NCBI GenBank assembly: GCA_004557195.1
Contig: SFER01000026.1
Coordinates: forward strand, 1-17,402
Source of the DNA: Bacteroidales bacterium
Lineage (GTDB): Bacteria; Bacteroidota; Bacteroidia; Bacteroidales; Muribaculaceae
Reading direction: 5' to 3'
DNA length: 17,402 bases
Made by a program: the position numbers and the translations under genes. The notes beneath the pieces were generated by a model. It did not search any database. It worked only from the letters and a program-made list of their open reading frames with translations, and was not told where the DNA came from. This document shows, one piece after another, positions 1 through 7,779 of this stretch (its first letter is position 1; each line of letters opens with the position of its first letter).

Positions 1-1
1 T

Positions 2-265
2 TTTACCGATGCCGGATCTTATGCGAGTGCAGGGTACCTATATGGCTACACTCCTAATGGAACAGCTGTTTTTGACCGGCAGAAGGTGTATATCAATCCT
101 GCGCATATTCTTGCTATACCGACAAGTCCTTTGTCAACTGTTGGCGATGTGATAGCCGAACCTAACGAAGGCGATGGTGTAATCTATGATGTGTGGGGTC
201 GTCGTGTTGATGAAACTTACAAGGGAATTGTAATACGCAATGGCAAAAAATATCTCCAACGATAA
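2..265 (+). CDS. C-terminal 87 residues of a secreted or surface protein, 5' partial
   Basis: An open frame enters from the left edge and stops with TAA. The visible tail has a beta-rich stretch followed by a short C-terminal module, 'YDVWGRRVDETYKGIVIRNG' then KKYLQR. This 'YDxxGRRV...KGIxIxNGKK' ending is a common terminal module of secreted and surface proteins in Bacteroidales and resembles type IX sorting-domain tails. The catalytic or binding part of the protein lies outside the window, so its function cannot be told. A strong terminator follows 39 nt after the stop, making this the last gene of its transcription unit. Confidence 0.8.
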   Translation, partial: FTDAGSYASAGYLYGYTPNGTAVFDRQKVYINPAHILAIPTSPLSTVGDVIAEPNEGDGVIYDVWGRRVDETYKGIVIRNGKKYLQR

Positions 266-304
266 TTATAAGTAAATTTCTTCAATTATAGTAATTTAGG
301 TTTA

Positions 305-342
305 GGGAGCCGGAGTATTTCTACATCCGGCTCCCTGTTTTT
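305..342 (+). terminator. Rho-independent terminator of the upstream partial gene
   Basis: The perfect 10-bp stem GGGAGCCGGA / TCCGGCTCCC (305-314 with 326-335) encloses an 11-nt loop and is followed by TGTTTTT. The T tract is on the plus side, so it serves the partial gene. It also separates that gene from the convergent esterase, whose stop is at 360. Confidence 0.88.
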
Positions 343-359
343 ACCATTTAAAGCTTCTG

Positions 360-1966
360 TTAAATGTTGAAATTGCTGTCGATAAATCGGTAGCGTGCTT
401 CGACAGCAGGGTTGATTTCCTCGTGGCTGTCGATGTCTATCATCATCACGGGAGCAACCTTTTTATTGTTCACCGGTGTCCAAGAGGGGAGACCGAGTCC
501 GTTGGGGTCGCCGTTTTTGATAAAATTGACAAAGAACTTGACAAATACCTCCGAAACTGCATAATCGTCGGCAGTCCAGGCAAATACCGGATTGGTGGCG
601 AGAGTTCCCATTTGATATTCGATATCCACGGCATGCATTGCGCCGGGCACCGATGGGGTGGCGGAGTTGTTCTCCTTCTTGCGAATGCCACCGGCGAGAC
701 CTGCCTCAAACCCCTTTATCACCATGTCGGGACGAGGATGGCAATAGCAGTAGCGATACACCGGAGCCTTGCTTGAGGATTGTTGCATGTCAATCCATTT
801 CCAGGTGGAGTAGGCGATAAACATGTCTCCGGCGAGCACATAGCCGGGCTTTCCCATAATATCGGTATCGGTGTTGATGCCATATTTGGGAAGAATCTCG
901 CTTGCCGGCATTTTATACCATGCTTCAACAGCAGGGGTGATGTTTTTGATTGTGGGGGCTTGTCCGCCGAGCCACATGAGGGGAGTCATTTCGGTATTGT
1001 TGTTGCCGATGAGGCAAGGCACTTGCGCTTGTTCGCCTGTGCTGTAGATTTCCATCGGCTGTTTGGGCATAAAATAGCCATCGATGTTATACACCGGGAC
1101 GCTGTGCACCGCCGCGGCTTTCATAAGTTCTTCTGCCGGGACCTTGCGCATATCGGCAACAGAGTTGTAGCCCATGCTTTTCATCTTTGCTACACCCATT
1201 TGCTCTGCCTCTTGGAGAGTTGCCCAACGATTTTGACCGAGCACCGAGCCACTCGAGCCCATAGCCTGCGCGATGAGATTGCGGCTCAATGGCGAAGCCA
1301 CGAGTGCGCTCACCGACATCGAGCCTGCCGATTCCCCCATGATTGTGATGTGGTCGGGGTCGCCGCCAAATGCCCGAGGAAGCCGTAGTTTCCCGAACCA
1401 TTATATTCGGTCTCCTTCGACAATTCGGGGTGGGAGAAGAAACCGAAGATGCCCTCGCGATAATTGGCGGTGATAGCGATTACGCCATTGCGAGCAAAGG
1501 TCATTCCGGCATATCGAGGTTCGCTTCCGCTCCCTGCCATAAGCCCGCCGCCATTGAAATAGATAAACACCGGGAGTTTTTCGTCCCAAGTCTTTGATGG
1601 AGTCCATATATTAAGGTATAGGCAGTCTTCGCTCATCTCCTTGGTGCCGAACATCATATCGCCAAACAGGTTTTCCTGCATTGGGTTCGGTCCAAATTCA
1701 ACAGCCATGCGCACCCCCTCCCAATTCTTGAGCGGTTGCGGAGCCTTCCAGCGTAGTTCGCCCACAGGTGCTTCGGCAAAAGCCACACCCTTGAATACTT
1801 TCACGCCCGAGCAGTCGATGCCTTCGAGCACGCCATTTACAGTTCTTACTTGAGTTTCGGTGAGCCCTTCACGGGGATTGTCTTGAATTTCTGTAGTTTT
1901 GCCGCCACAACTCTGTGCTCCGATTACGAGAAGAGCGGCGGTGATTGAAATAATAATTCTTTTCAT
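360..1966 (-). pseudogene. Type-B carboxylesterase lipoprotein, disrupted by an internal deletion and frameshift
   Basis: Two minus-strand reading frames together make one carboxylesterase of the alpha/beta-hydrolase fold. The 5' part (1966 down to about 1376, 197 codons) has a lipoprotein-like signal with Cys20, the EDCLYLNIWTP signature (113-123), an oxyanion-type NGGG (138-141, where the family usually has HGGG) and SGNYGFL. The 3' part (about 1373 down to 360) resumes at AFGGDPDHITIMGESAGS with the nucleophile Ser, then the acid Glu in GNNNTEMT and the His in GAMHAVDIEY. The helix normally linking NYGFL to AFGGDP (DQxxALxWVxxNIA) is missing: only 2 nt lie between the Leu and Ala codons where about 42 are expected. 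This implies a loss of about 40 nt and a frame change. Intact length would be near 548 residues, normal for the family. All catalytic residues survive, so the event looks recent, or may be an assembly error. Confidence 0.85.
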
Positions 1967-2020
1967 TGATTTAAGATGTATTGTATTTCGTGTTACTGAT
2001 AATTTGGCTATTTTGTGAAT

Positions 2021-2053
2021 AGGCAGGGCTCAACCTTTTCGATTGCCCTGCCT
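2021..2053 (-). other. Hairpin in the presumed 5' leader of the esterase
   Basis: The perfect 9-bp inverted repeat AGGCAGGGC / GCCCTGCCT (2021-2029 with 2045-2053) has a 15-nt loop. Neither side is followed by a T tract, so it is not a standard terminator. If the esterase is transcribed from the box at 2102-2109, this hairpin lies in its untranslated leader, about 55 nt before the start codon. Confidence 0.55.
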
Positions 2054-2101
2054 TAGAGTGAAATTTTGGTTGAGAGGGGTGTGTGAAATTTTATTTCGAT
2101 G

Positions 2102-2109
2102 CAAAGTTA
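2102..2109 (-). promoter_or_regulatory. Probable -7 box (TAACTTTG) of the esterase
   Basis: The minus strand reads TAACTTTG, a full match to the Bacteroidetes -7 consensus TAnnTTTG. No TTG is found at the usual 19-21 nt upstream; the nearest (2124-2126) is only 14 nt away. The call rests on the -7 box alone. Confidence 0.45.
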
Positions 2110-2306
2110 CAACGATTTCTCTCCAAATTATTCGGCAAGTAAGCGTTAAAGTAAGTTTGAGTAAGTTGCTAATATTTGATTAATAGGCTATTATCCAAAA
2201 TTGATGGGGCGAAAAAGTAAGTATATTTTCCACCGTTGTTAAAGAATTATTTTTGATATTTAAGTGAGATTTTGAAAAAAGTGCATAACTTATAAATAAA
2301 TTTTAC

Positions 2307-2314
2307 TATTTTTG
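2307..2314 (+). promoter_or_regulatory. Probable -7 box (TATTTTTG) of the DUF6377-type regulator
   Basis: TATTTTTG matches TAnnTTTG and lies 71 nt before the start codon of the gene at 2386. There is no TTG at the expected -33 distance, so strength and use are uncertain. Confidence 0.45.
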
Positions 2315-2385
2315 CACGCAAATAGATCACAATTATCAGAGCAATTATTTATTACCATTTTATCCACATTTTACACTTTAATTAA

Positions 2386-4026
2386 ATGCCATATCGACAT
2401 TTTCTATTTTTAATATTGTCTATTTCGTTGATTGCCTCAACGGCAAGAGCGGCTACTTTAACACTTGAAGAGGAGTTTCTACGCCTCGACTCGGTGGTGG
2501 AGAACGCCGACACCTATGTCATGCAAAAACGCACCGAAATCAACAATATCAAGCGGGGGCTCGCCTCGGCAATCACTCCCGAAGAAAGATACATTATCTA
2601 CGACCACCTTTTCGACACCTATCTCAAATTCGACACCGATTCGGCTATGCACTATGCCCTCCTATGCGAGGAGGAGGCTGCGAAGATAGGTTCGCGCGAA
2701 ACCGAGGTTTTGAATAATATTCGTCTTGCCTCTATTTTCATATTGCGCAGCGATAACTTTGTGGCGCGGGATATCCTCGACGATATCGACGACATAGCCT
2801 CCCTGCCTCCTGTCGCACGCACCGAGTGTGCTATCGCCCATATCGAGTTTTGTATGCGTGCCAACCCCTCTTTTCAAAATGTCAAAGATTCCATCTATGT
2901 GAATCGCCGCAGCGTGTGGCAGAAATACAGTCCTTATCTGCCCGATGACTCATGGCTCAAAGTGTATTACGATTGCGCCTTACTTGGCTCGGGTCGCAAA
3001 GTGGACTTGCTCAACGAGTTAAACCACACCTATCAGCCTTCTATCAAGGCTGCGATGCTCGAGAGTGCTCTTGCAAAGTGCTACGAGAACCTCGGCGACA
3101 GCGAAAGCCGGATGCGGCACCTAATCCATTCTGCTATCAACGACATCATGTCTGCCAACCGAGAGGCGCAGTCGCTCATCAGCATCATTCAGTCGGGATA
3201 TATCGACCCATGCAGCAAGCGCGCCTTCAACTACACCCTCCTGTGCACCGAAAATGCCAAGGTGTATAAGGATGCCGGCAGAAGTCTCGATGTGGTTAAT
3301 GCCCACGCTTCAATCACCAAGCGTTACGAGGAGACTCTGTCTAATCGCGCTATGCAACTCTCCATCCTTGTCGCCCTCCTCTCTGTCGGGCTGGTGATAA
3401 TCTGCATTCTATGCTATGTAATCTATCGCAAGAGGCGCAGCCAGCACGAGCTCATTCGCAAAATCAGTAGAATCAACAGCGAACTTGAGCAAAAAAACCG
3501 CCAAGGAGAGGCTATGACGCTGCAACTCAAAGAATCTAACGAAAAACTCAAAGCCGAAATCGACCTGCGCAACAGCCATTTTGTGAATGTCTATCTCATG
3601 ATTACGAAATACGTGTCGGCGATGAAAGATTTCAAGAAGGAGGTGTATAACCAAATCACTGCCGGGAAATATGAGCGCGCTCGCAATTCCCTCACTTCCA
3701 ACGAGCTCACCGACAACTATCTCAAGACTTTCTACAAGCAGTTCGACAATGCTTTCCTCCTTGCATACCCCGATTTTATCGAGCGTTTCAATACCTTGCT
3801 CAAGGAGGAAAAGCAGATTTGGCCCACCGAGAAGGGGCGCCTCACCCCCGAATTGCGCATCTATGCCCTCGTGTGCATCGGAATCACCGATTCCACTCGT
3901 ATCGCCGAGTTCCTCCAATACTCTCTCCAGACCATTTACAACTACCGCCTGCGTGTGCGCCATTCGGCAAGAATCCCCGAAAAAGAGTTTGCCTCGACAG
4001 TGGCACACCTCTACGACCAGGCATGA
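2386..4026 (+). CDS. Membrane-anchored DUF6377-type regulator (TPR-like sensor region, C-terminal HTH)
   Basis: This 546-residue protein has a signal peptide (1-22), a helical TPR-like periplasmic region (about 25-320), one membrane segment (325-347), a coiled coil (350-395) and a cytoplasmic C-terminal domain (396-546). The C-terminal part carries the pattern typical of the DUF6377 family: NSHFVNVY, then FYKQFDNAFLLAYPDFIERFNTLL, then ELRIYALVCIGITDSTRIAEFLQYSLQTIYNYR. The last stretch (about 498-525) looks like a LuxR-type helix-turn-helix. Members of the family are read as one-piece transmembrane regulators that sense outside the inner membrane and act on DNA inside; that role is inferred. 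It is divergent from the esterase and may regulate it, though the sequence does not show this directly. The start is the first ATG after an A/T-rich leader and gives a clean signal peptide. Confidence 0.85.
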   Translation: MPYRHFLFLILSISLIASTARAATLTLEEEFLRLDSVVENADTYVMQKRTEINNIKRGLASAITPEERYIIYDHLFDTYLKFDTDSAMHYALLCEEEAAKIGSRETEVLNNIRLASIFILRSDNFVARDILDDIDDIASLPPVARTECAIAHIEFCMRANPSFQNVKDSIYVNRRSVWQKYSPYLPDDSWLKVYYDCALLGSGRKVDLLNELNHTYQPSIKAAMLESALAKCYENLGDSESRMRHLIHSAINDIMSANREAQSLISIIQSGYIDPCSKRAFNYTLLCTENAKVYKDAGRSLDVVNAHASITKRYEETLSNRAMQLSILVALLSVGLVIICILCYVIYRKRRSQHELIRKISRINSELEQKNRQGEAMTLQLKESNEKLKAEIDLRNSHFVNVYLMITKYVSAMKDFKKEVYNQITAGKYERARNSLTSNELTDNYLKTFYKQFDNAFLLAYPDFIERFNTLLKEEKQIWPTEKGRLTPELRIYALVCIGITDSTRIAEFLQYSLQTIYNYRLRVRHSARIPEKEFASTVAHLYDQA

Positions 4027-4115
4027 CAAAGGCGCATCGTCGCCGACACGCCTCGTCAATTCAGGGTCCTTCTTCCGTTGTTATAACCCTTCGTTTGTCA
4101 ATTGCGCCAATAGAA

Positions 4116-4637
4116 TTATTTTCCCATGGTAATCAATGAGTAGATGGCATAGGCAAATGCTGCAAGTTTGAGAGCGGTATCTGCGAGATATACCACTGTG
4201 GCAGCGGTAGCGCTCTTTGCTCCAAGTGCGGCGCTTTTCTGACGAATGCTTTCAACTAAAAATGCGAATAGGAATGGCAGAACCACAAATCCAACGATGA
4301 ACACAATGATGATGGTGGTGCTGTCGGCATTTCCACTTCCTGCAACCATTGCAAGTCCGATGAGCGATGCAATTGTTGTTGCTACACTCGCTTTCTTGCT
4401 GTATTCTTGCATCTTCTTTGCTACGCGAGTTATCACTTTCGACAGAATGAATGCTGCTATTGCAATTGCCGCAATAATAGCCACTGCGCCCCATCCGGGA
4501 CCATGGTCCAATCCCAATTGTGCCACGAGAACGCCGAGGAATACCAAAATCGGACCGGGGATTTTATTGATAAAGCAACTAAGGAAACCGAGTCCAAGGA
4601 ATAAGGCTACAAACACCCAAATTACTAAGTTAAGCAT
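4116..4637 (-). CDS. DUF456-like integral membrane protein
   Basis: A 173-residue, very hydrophobic protein with about five membrane segments (near 3-21, 28-43, 47-68, 105-128, 145-171). The IPGPILVFLGVLVAQLGL stretch near residue 26 and the Ala/Gly/Thr-rich end (GAKSATAATVVYLADTALKL) resemble the DUF456 family of small bacterial membrane proteins, whose function is not known. The family call is from recall of the pattern and is moderate. It lies 35 nt downstream of the lipoprotein gene on the same strand and is probably co-transcribed. It ends 89 nt from the convergent DUF6377-type gene; I see no clear terminator between them. Confidence 0.75.
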   Translation of the reverse strand: MLNLVIWVFVALFLGLGFLSCFINKIPGPILVFLGVLVAQLGLDHGPGWGAVAIIAAIAIAAFILSKVITRVAKKMQEYSKKASVATTIASLIGLAMVAGSGNADSTTIIIVFIVGFVVLPFLFAFLVESIRQKSAALGAKSATAATVVYLADTALKLAAFAYAIYSLITMGK

Positions 4638-4672
4638 ATCTAATAATATTTTTAAGGTTATACTTTATGATA

Positions 4673-5359
4673 TTATCTTTTGCTGATTTCATCGGCGGCT
4701 TCGGCAGCCTTTGCTGCTGCACCTACCATTGCTCCAACAGCATCGGCAGCCTTGCCAAGTGCATCCATCTGCTCTTCAAGGTCGTCAGTTACACTACCCG
4801 GCTTTCCTGCGTGGCTATTATTCTCAAGTTTGCTTGTGAGGCGGAACTTCTTGGCTTTCATGATAACATCCTCTTTTTCGTAAGCCGAGACTGTGATGGT
4901 GGTCTTGTCTCCTTCCTCAAGAGTAAGAAGTTTGTCGATATCGGTGTAATTACCAAGACTTACTCTGGCTGTGAATAGCACATCCTCGTTTTCGTCAAGG
5001 AATTCTGCTTCTATATCGCCCACATATTTCTTGCCTGCGTCGTGTGAGCCTGCAATTTCATCGAAGTTGACCGAGGGCTTAACATCGTTGCGAGTAACAG
5101 TGATACTCATTTTCGCCTTTTTATCACCACCCCAGCCATCTTCGATTTTTAGGGTGTAATCTCTGTCGTCGATATCAAAGGCTTTGCCGAATTTGCCTCC
5201 GATGTTTGGTTTTTCGGGGGTTACTTTAAGAGTGCCGTCATTGGCGGTCTCTTCGGTTGATTCCTCCGATGAGTTTGAACTGCTGCTGCCGCCACAAGCG
5301 GTAAGCAATGCTGTGCAGCATAGTGCACTGAGCATAATGTTGAAAGTTTTCTTAAACAT
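4673..5359 (-). CDS. Lipoprotein of unknown function with Ala-rich C-terminal helix
   Basis: The 228-residue protein begins with a type II signal ending in the lipobox LTAC (Cys22). A Ser/Glu-rich linker (25-40) follows, then a beta-rich domain (about 45-180) that includes repeated 'ITVT/ITVS' strands, and a low-complexity Ala/Gly helix at the end (about 195-228, GKAADAVGAMVGAAAKAAEA). I do not recognise the family. It is the first gene of a likely two-gene unit with the DUF456-like protein. It is divergent from the kinase, with the tandem GGTCCATT element in the shared upstream region. No clean consensus promoter is seen. The best -7-like site on the minus strand (TTTCTTTG, 5424-5431) has one mismatch, and the tandem element would cover its -33 region. 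Confidence 0.85.
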   Translation of the reverse strand: MFKKTFNIMLSALCCTALLTACGGSSSSNSSEESTEETANDGTLKVTPEKPNIGGKFGKAFDIDDRDYTLKIEDGWGGDKKAKMSITVTRNDVKPSVNFDEIAGSHDAGKKYVGDIEAEFLDENEDVLFTARVSLGNYTDIDKLLTLEEGDKTTITVSAYEKEDVIMKAKKFRLTSKLENNSHAGKPGSVTDDLEEQMDALGKAADAVGAMVGAAAKAAEAADEISKR

Positions 5360-5452
5360 GATAATTTTGAATTAAAGAGTTTATTAATAAAGATTGAAAT
5401 TGATTTACGGTATTTTGTTGTTGCAAAGAAAAGTAAAATGTGGTGTATGGGA

Positions 5453-5476
5453 TTGGTCCATTTTGGTCCATTTCAC
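5453..5476 (+). promoter_or_regulatory. Tandem 10-bp element (two GGTCCATT boxes), candidate operator
   Basis: TTGGTCCATT occurs twice back to back (5453-5462 and 5463-5472), one DNA turn apart, followed by TCAC. A third, inverted GGTCCATT lies at 5500-5507. The whole 24-nt stretch recurs with 3 mismatches at 7780-7803, upstream of the Cse60-like gene's promoter. Direct repeats one helical turn apart in a divergent promoter region fit a dimeric activator or repressor site; the regulator is unknown. Confidence 0.5.
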
Positions 5477-5528
5477 TTTTATTGAGGTTTTTAATAGGGA
5501 ATGGACCTAAAAGAACTGTTTTTGGGGG

Positions 5529-5556
5529 TTGCATATTTTAATTTTTATTACCTTTG
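5529..5556 (+). promoter_or_regulatory. Promoter of the kinase operon
   Basis: The -7 box TACCTTTG (5549-5556) matches TAnnTTTG. A TTG at 5529-5531 lies 17 nt upstream, slightly shorter than the usual 19-21. Transcription would begin near 5563, leaving a leader of about 14 nt before ATG 5577. This rules out the in-frame TTG at 5529 as the start codon. Confidence 0.65.
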
Positions 5557-5576
5557 TAAAACACAAATTTTTAGCA

Positions 5577-6878
5577 ATGAACATAATAGACGACACATCG
5601 GCTTCGGGATATATCGACACCGGTTTTGAAGGAATATCAACTTCGTTTACCGAGGTAGAGATTATTCGCACTACAGAATTTAATGTCCTTGCGCGTGCCA
5701 AGCGTTATGGAAAATGGTGGATGCTCAAGGGCATTGCACCTAAGGCGGCGGGCAATATGGCACACATTCAGATGCTTCGCAAGGAGTTTGAGACTATTAT
5801 GTCGCTTAACTGCCCGGCTGTGGTGCAAGTTGTCTCGCTTGAGACGGTTGGCGACCTGGGGATGTGTATTGTCATGGAATATGTCGAGGGGAAAACACTC
5901 AACGGTTTCATCGAAACAAACCCGCCAAAACGCGAGAGACTGCGCATCGTGGCGCAACTCCTTGATGCAGTGGAGTATATCCACTCGCATGGAATCGCCC
6001 ACCGAGACCTCAAGCCTTCAAATATCATGGTCGCCGACAATGGAGGCGGTGTCAAGATTATCGACTTTGGTCTCGCCGACAGCGACCGCAACGCCATCCT
6101 AAAGCAGCCCGGCGGCACGCGACGCTACATGTCGCCCGAGCAGGAAACGCAGTACGAATGTGATGTGCGTAACGACATTTATAGCCTCGGTGTCATTCTG
6201 CGAGACATGAATCTCGGGTGGAAATACCGCCATATCTCAGCCCGGTGTGTGTTGCCTATCGACAAGCGTTATCAAAGCATCGCCGACCTAAAGGAGGCTT
6301 TCTGGCGAATCGACCGCTTTGGAATCATCGCCGCGAGGAGTGTGTATGCGGTGATAATCGTGGCTGCCGCTCTCGCTGTGTGGCTCGGGCGAGGAACCGG
6401 CAACGGAACTGCCTCGCAAAGCGAAATCGATTCGCTCCATAATGTGATTGCGACAACCCGTGCCGGCATCGACTCTGTGAAAATCAAAGCCACTCACCAA
6501 ATCGACTCTATGCAAGCGCTGCTCTCCGGAACTCGGACTCAACTTGCCGAGATGAACCGGCTCGACAGTATCGCAAAAGCAGAAAACGAAGCATTAAACC
6601 GCCTTGTAAATGCCGGGTATGCGATTTTGGAACGAAAATGGAAGACAAACCTCGCAAAGTTCAATAGCATGACCGTTGAAGAACAGAAAGATTGTGCAAT
6701 TGATTTGTTGCAATACGACCTTTTTGATGCCTTAAATAATTATGCCAATTCTCTTCGCAATTCCCAATCCCCGGAAGTTGTCGAATTTGTGCATAAAAAG
6801 GTAACCGAGCGCATGCTATTCATTTATCAACCCAAAATAATGGAGATAACAAACAAATTGTTCAATGGAGAAGTATAA
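5577..6878 (+). CDS. Transmembrane Hanks-type Ser/Thr protein kinase
   Basis: The 433-residue protein has a cytoplasmic kinase domain (about 25-245), a membrane segment (253-270) and a periplasmic coiled-coil/helical tail (about 280-433). Kinase motifs are Lys51 (MLKGI), a helix-C Glu (70 or 72), HRDLKPSN (142-149) with catalytic Asp144, DFG (163-165), SPE (186-188) and the D200 of NDIYSLG. The Gly-rich ATP loop is degenerate: the segment around 30-50 has no GxGxxG. There are no PASTA repeats; the outer part is helical, with 'IDSLHNVI...IDSMQALL' heptads. ATG 5577 is chosen because the promoter -7 box covers the upstream in-frame codons. It overlaps the next gene by 14 nt, so the two are translationally coupled. 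The substrate is unknown; the coupled HTH-like protein is the first suspect. Confidence 0.88.
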   Translation: MNIIDDTSASGYIDTGFEGISTSFTEVEIIRTTEFNVLARAKRYGKWWMLKGIAPKAAGNMAHIQMLRKEFETIMSLNCPAVVQVVSLETVGDLGMCIVMEYVEGKTLNGFIETNPPKRERLRIVAQLLDAVEYIHSHGIAHRDLKPSNIMVADNGGGVKIIDFGLADSDRNAILKQPGGTRRYMSPEQETQYECDVRNDIYSLGVILRDMNLGWKYRHISARCVLPIDKRYQSIADLKEAFWRIDRFGIIAARSVYAVIIVAAALAVWLGRGTGNGTASQSEIDSLHNVIATTRAGIDSVKIKATHQIDSMQALLSGTRTQLAEMNRLDSIAKAENEALNRLVNAGYAILERKWKTNLAKFNSMTVEEQKDCAIDLLQYDLFDALNNYANSLRNSQSPEVVEFVHKKVTERMLFIYQPKIMEITNKLFNGEV

Positions 6879-7452
6879 CGACACTCAAACAAAATCTCGC
6901 TTATGTGCCGAGGTCGAAGCCGCTATCGGTCGCAAACTTGCCACCCCTAAAGACTTTGATTTCCTGCGCAACCAGATATTCTCTCGGCTTCACATCTTTA
7001 TCAGCGCAACAACACTGAAGCGCATTTGGGGATACCTTCCCGATGATGTGAGTCCGCGCCGTAGCACTCTCGACATCCTTGCAAGATACCTCGGCTATAT
7101 CGATTATGATACTTTTGCCACCGGTGTTACCGCTACCGATGATGAGTTGTCGAGCAACCCGATAATGTCGCGCCGCATCGATGTCGAGGAGCAGCTCGAC
7201 CCCGGAGACCGCATCCGCCTCACTTGGCAGCCCGGGCGAGTGTGTGATGTGGAGTATCGCGGCTCCAACGCCTTCGAGGTGGTGGCATCGCAAGGCACCC
7301 GCCTCAAGCCCGGCGACACATTCAAGTGTGCCCTCATTATCGAGGCGGAACCGCTCTACATCGACCATCTCGTTACCGGCGACAGCGCCCCCACCGCCTA
7401 TGTCTGCGGCAAGAAATCGGGAGTCTGCTACGAGCCCCTCCCACCCCAATAA
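6865..7452 (+). CDS. Small HTH-like protein coupled to the kinase
   Basis: The 195-residue protein has two parts. Residues 10-88 form a helical module with the pattern 'FLRNQIFSRLHIFISATTLK' then 'RIWGY', and 'RRSTLDILARYLGYIDYDTF'. This is a recurrent Bacteroidales N-terminal module that reads like a helix-turn-helix (ISATTLKR as the likely recognition turn). Residues 113-170 form a beta-rich part beginning GDRIRLTWQPGRVCDVEYRG. I know no named function for this combination. The start overlaps the kinase stop by 14 nt, so both are made together. That arrangement suggests a kinase substrate or output regulator, which is inference. Confidence 0.78.
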   Translation: MEKYNDTQTKSRLCAEVEAAIGRKLATPKDFDFLRNQIFSRLHIFISATTLKRIWGYLPDDVSPRRSTLDILARYLGYIDYDTFATGVTATDDELSSNPIMSRRIDVEEQLDPGDRIRLTWQPGRVCDVEYRGSNAFEVVASQGTRLKPGDTFKCALIIEAEPLYIDHLVTGDSAPTAYVCGKKSGVCYEPLPPQ

Positions 7453-7479
7453 AAAAGGCTGTGCCAAGCGACACAGCCT
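7451..7479 (-). terminator. Rho-independent terminator of the Cse60-like gene
   Basis: The stem AGGCTGTG / CACAGCCT (7456-7463 with 7472-7479) has an 8-nt loop. On the minus strand it is followed directly by TTTTTT (7456-7451). The T tract overlaps the stop codon of the convergent HTH-like gene. On the plus strand no T tract follows, so it mainly serves the minus-strand gene. Confidence 0.82.
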
Positions 7480-7515
7480 CTAAAGGTTATTGCGTACAGC
7501 AAAAAATTGATATAG

Positions 7516-7692
7516 TTATTCCTTATCCTTGTAAATCACCATCGCAGAAAATAGCAATGAGCCATAATTGTCTTGTCTGGCGGCGGTTGAGAATTTGATG
7601 TCTATCACCTCAATATCATGGTTACTGATAAAGTTGTTGATAGACATATCAAGTTTATTTGTAAGATTGGAACTAAATGTTTTAACCTTCAT
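7516..7692 (-). CDS. Cse60-like small protein, 58 residues
   Basis: The reading frame starts with MKVKTFSSNLTNKLDMSINN, continues FISNHDIEVIDIKFST and ends LLFSAMVIYKDKE. The layout (K-V-K-x-F start, an 'INxFI..HDIEVIDIKFS' core and an 'SAMVIY' end) matches what I recall of the Cse60 family (sporulation protein Cse60 in Bacillus), small proteins of unknown molecular role. Outside spore formers the word sporulation is only inherited from the family name. The gene is complete: promoter 7741-7771, Shine-Dalgarno 7696-7703, terminator 7451-7479. It lies convergent to the kinase/HTH operon. It is the only gene in the window with a strong Shine-Dalgarno, which may point to transfer or unusually high translation. 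Confidence 0.75.
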   Translation of the reverse strand: MKVKTFSSNLTNKLDMSINNFISNHDIEVIDIKFSTAARQDNYGSLLFSAMVIYKDKE

Positions 7693-7695
7693 ATT

Positions 7696-7703
7696 ACCTC
7701 CTT
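7696..7703 (-). promoter_or_regulatory. Strong Shine-Dalgarno AAGGAGGT of the Cse60-like gene
   Basis: The minus strand reads AAGGAGGT, then AAT, then ATG at 7692. This near-perfect anti-16S match fixes the start codon. The other complete genes in the window have only A/T-rich leaders, as is usual in Bacteroidetes. Confidence 0.85.
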
Positions 7704-7740
7704 TTTGTTAAACTTAATTTTGATGTCACTGCTGCTTTTG

Positions 7741-7771
7741 CAAATATAGTGTGTTTTTCGGTATTTGTCAA
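7741..7771 (-). promoter_or_regulatory. Consensus promoter of the Cse60-like gene
   Basis: On the minus strand TTG (7771-7769), exactly 20 nt, then TATATTTG (7748-7741). Both boxes and the spacing fit the Bacteroidetes consensus. The predicted start near 7734 gives a leader of about 40 nt. Confidence 0.8.
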
Positions 7772-7779
7772 CACATTTT

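Larger units (their letters stand above)
1967..2385. other. AT-rich intergenic region between divergent esterase and DUF6377-type regulator
   Basis: The 419 bases hold no convincing reading frame. They contain a -7-like box for each direction (minus at 2102-2109, plus at 2307-2314) and one perfect hairpin. The rest is A/T-rich with no long repeat that I can see. Confidence 0.7.

Noticed and set aside
780..1388. 202-codon plus-strand frame within the esterase
   Set aside because: The sequence is His/Cys-rich nonsense opposite the esterase motifs.
4027..4115. Short GGCG/CGCC stem in the gap between convergent genes
   Set aside because: The stem is only 4 bp and is not followed by a T tract, so it is not a supported terminator.
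5529..5576. Upstream TTG start that would extend the kinase by 16 residues
   Set aside because: This segment contains the -7 promoter box, so it is most likely not transcribed; ATG 5577 is the better start.
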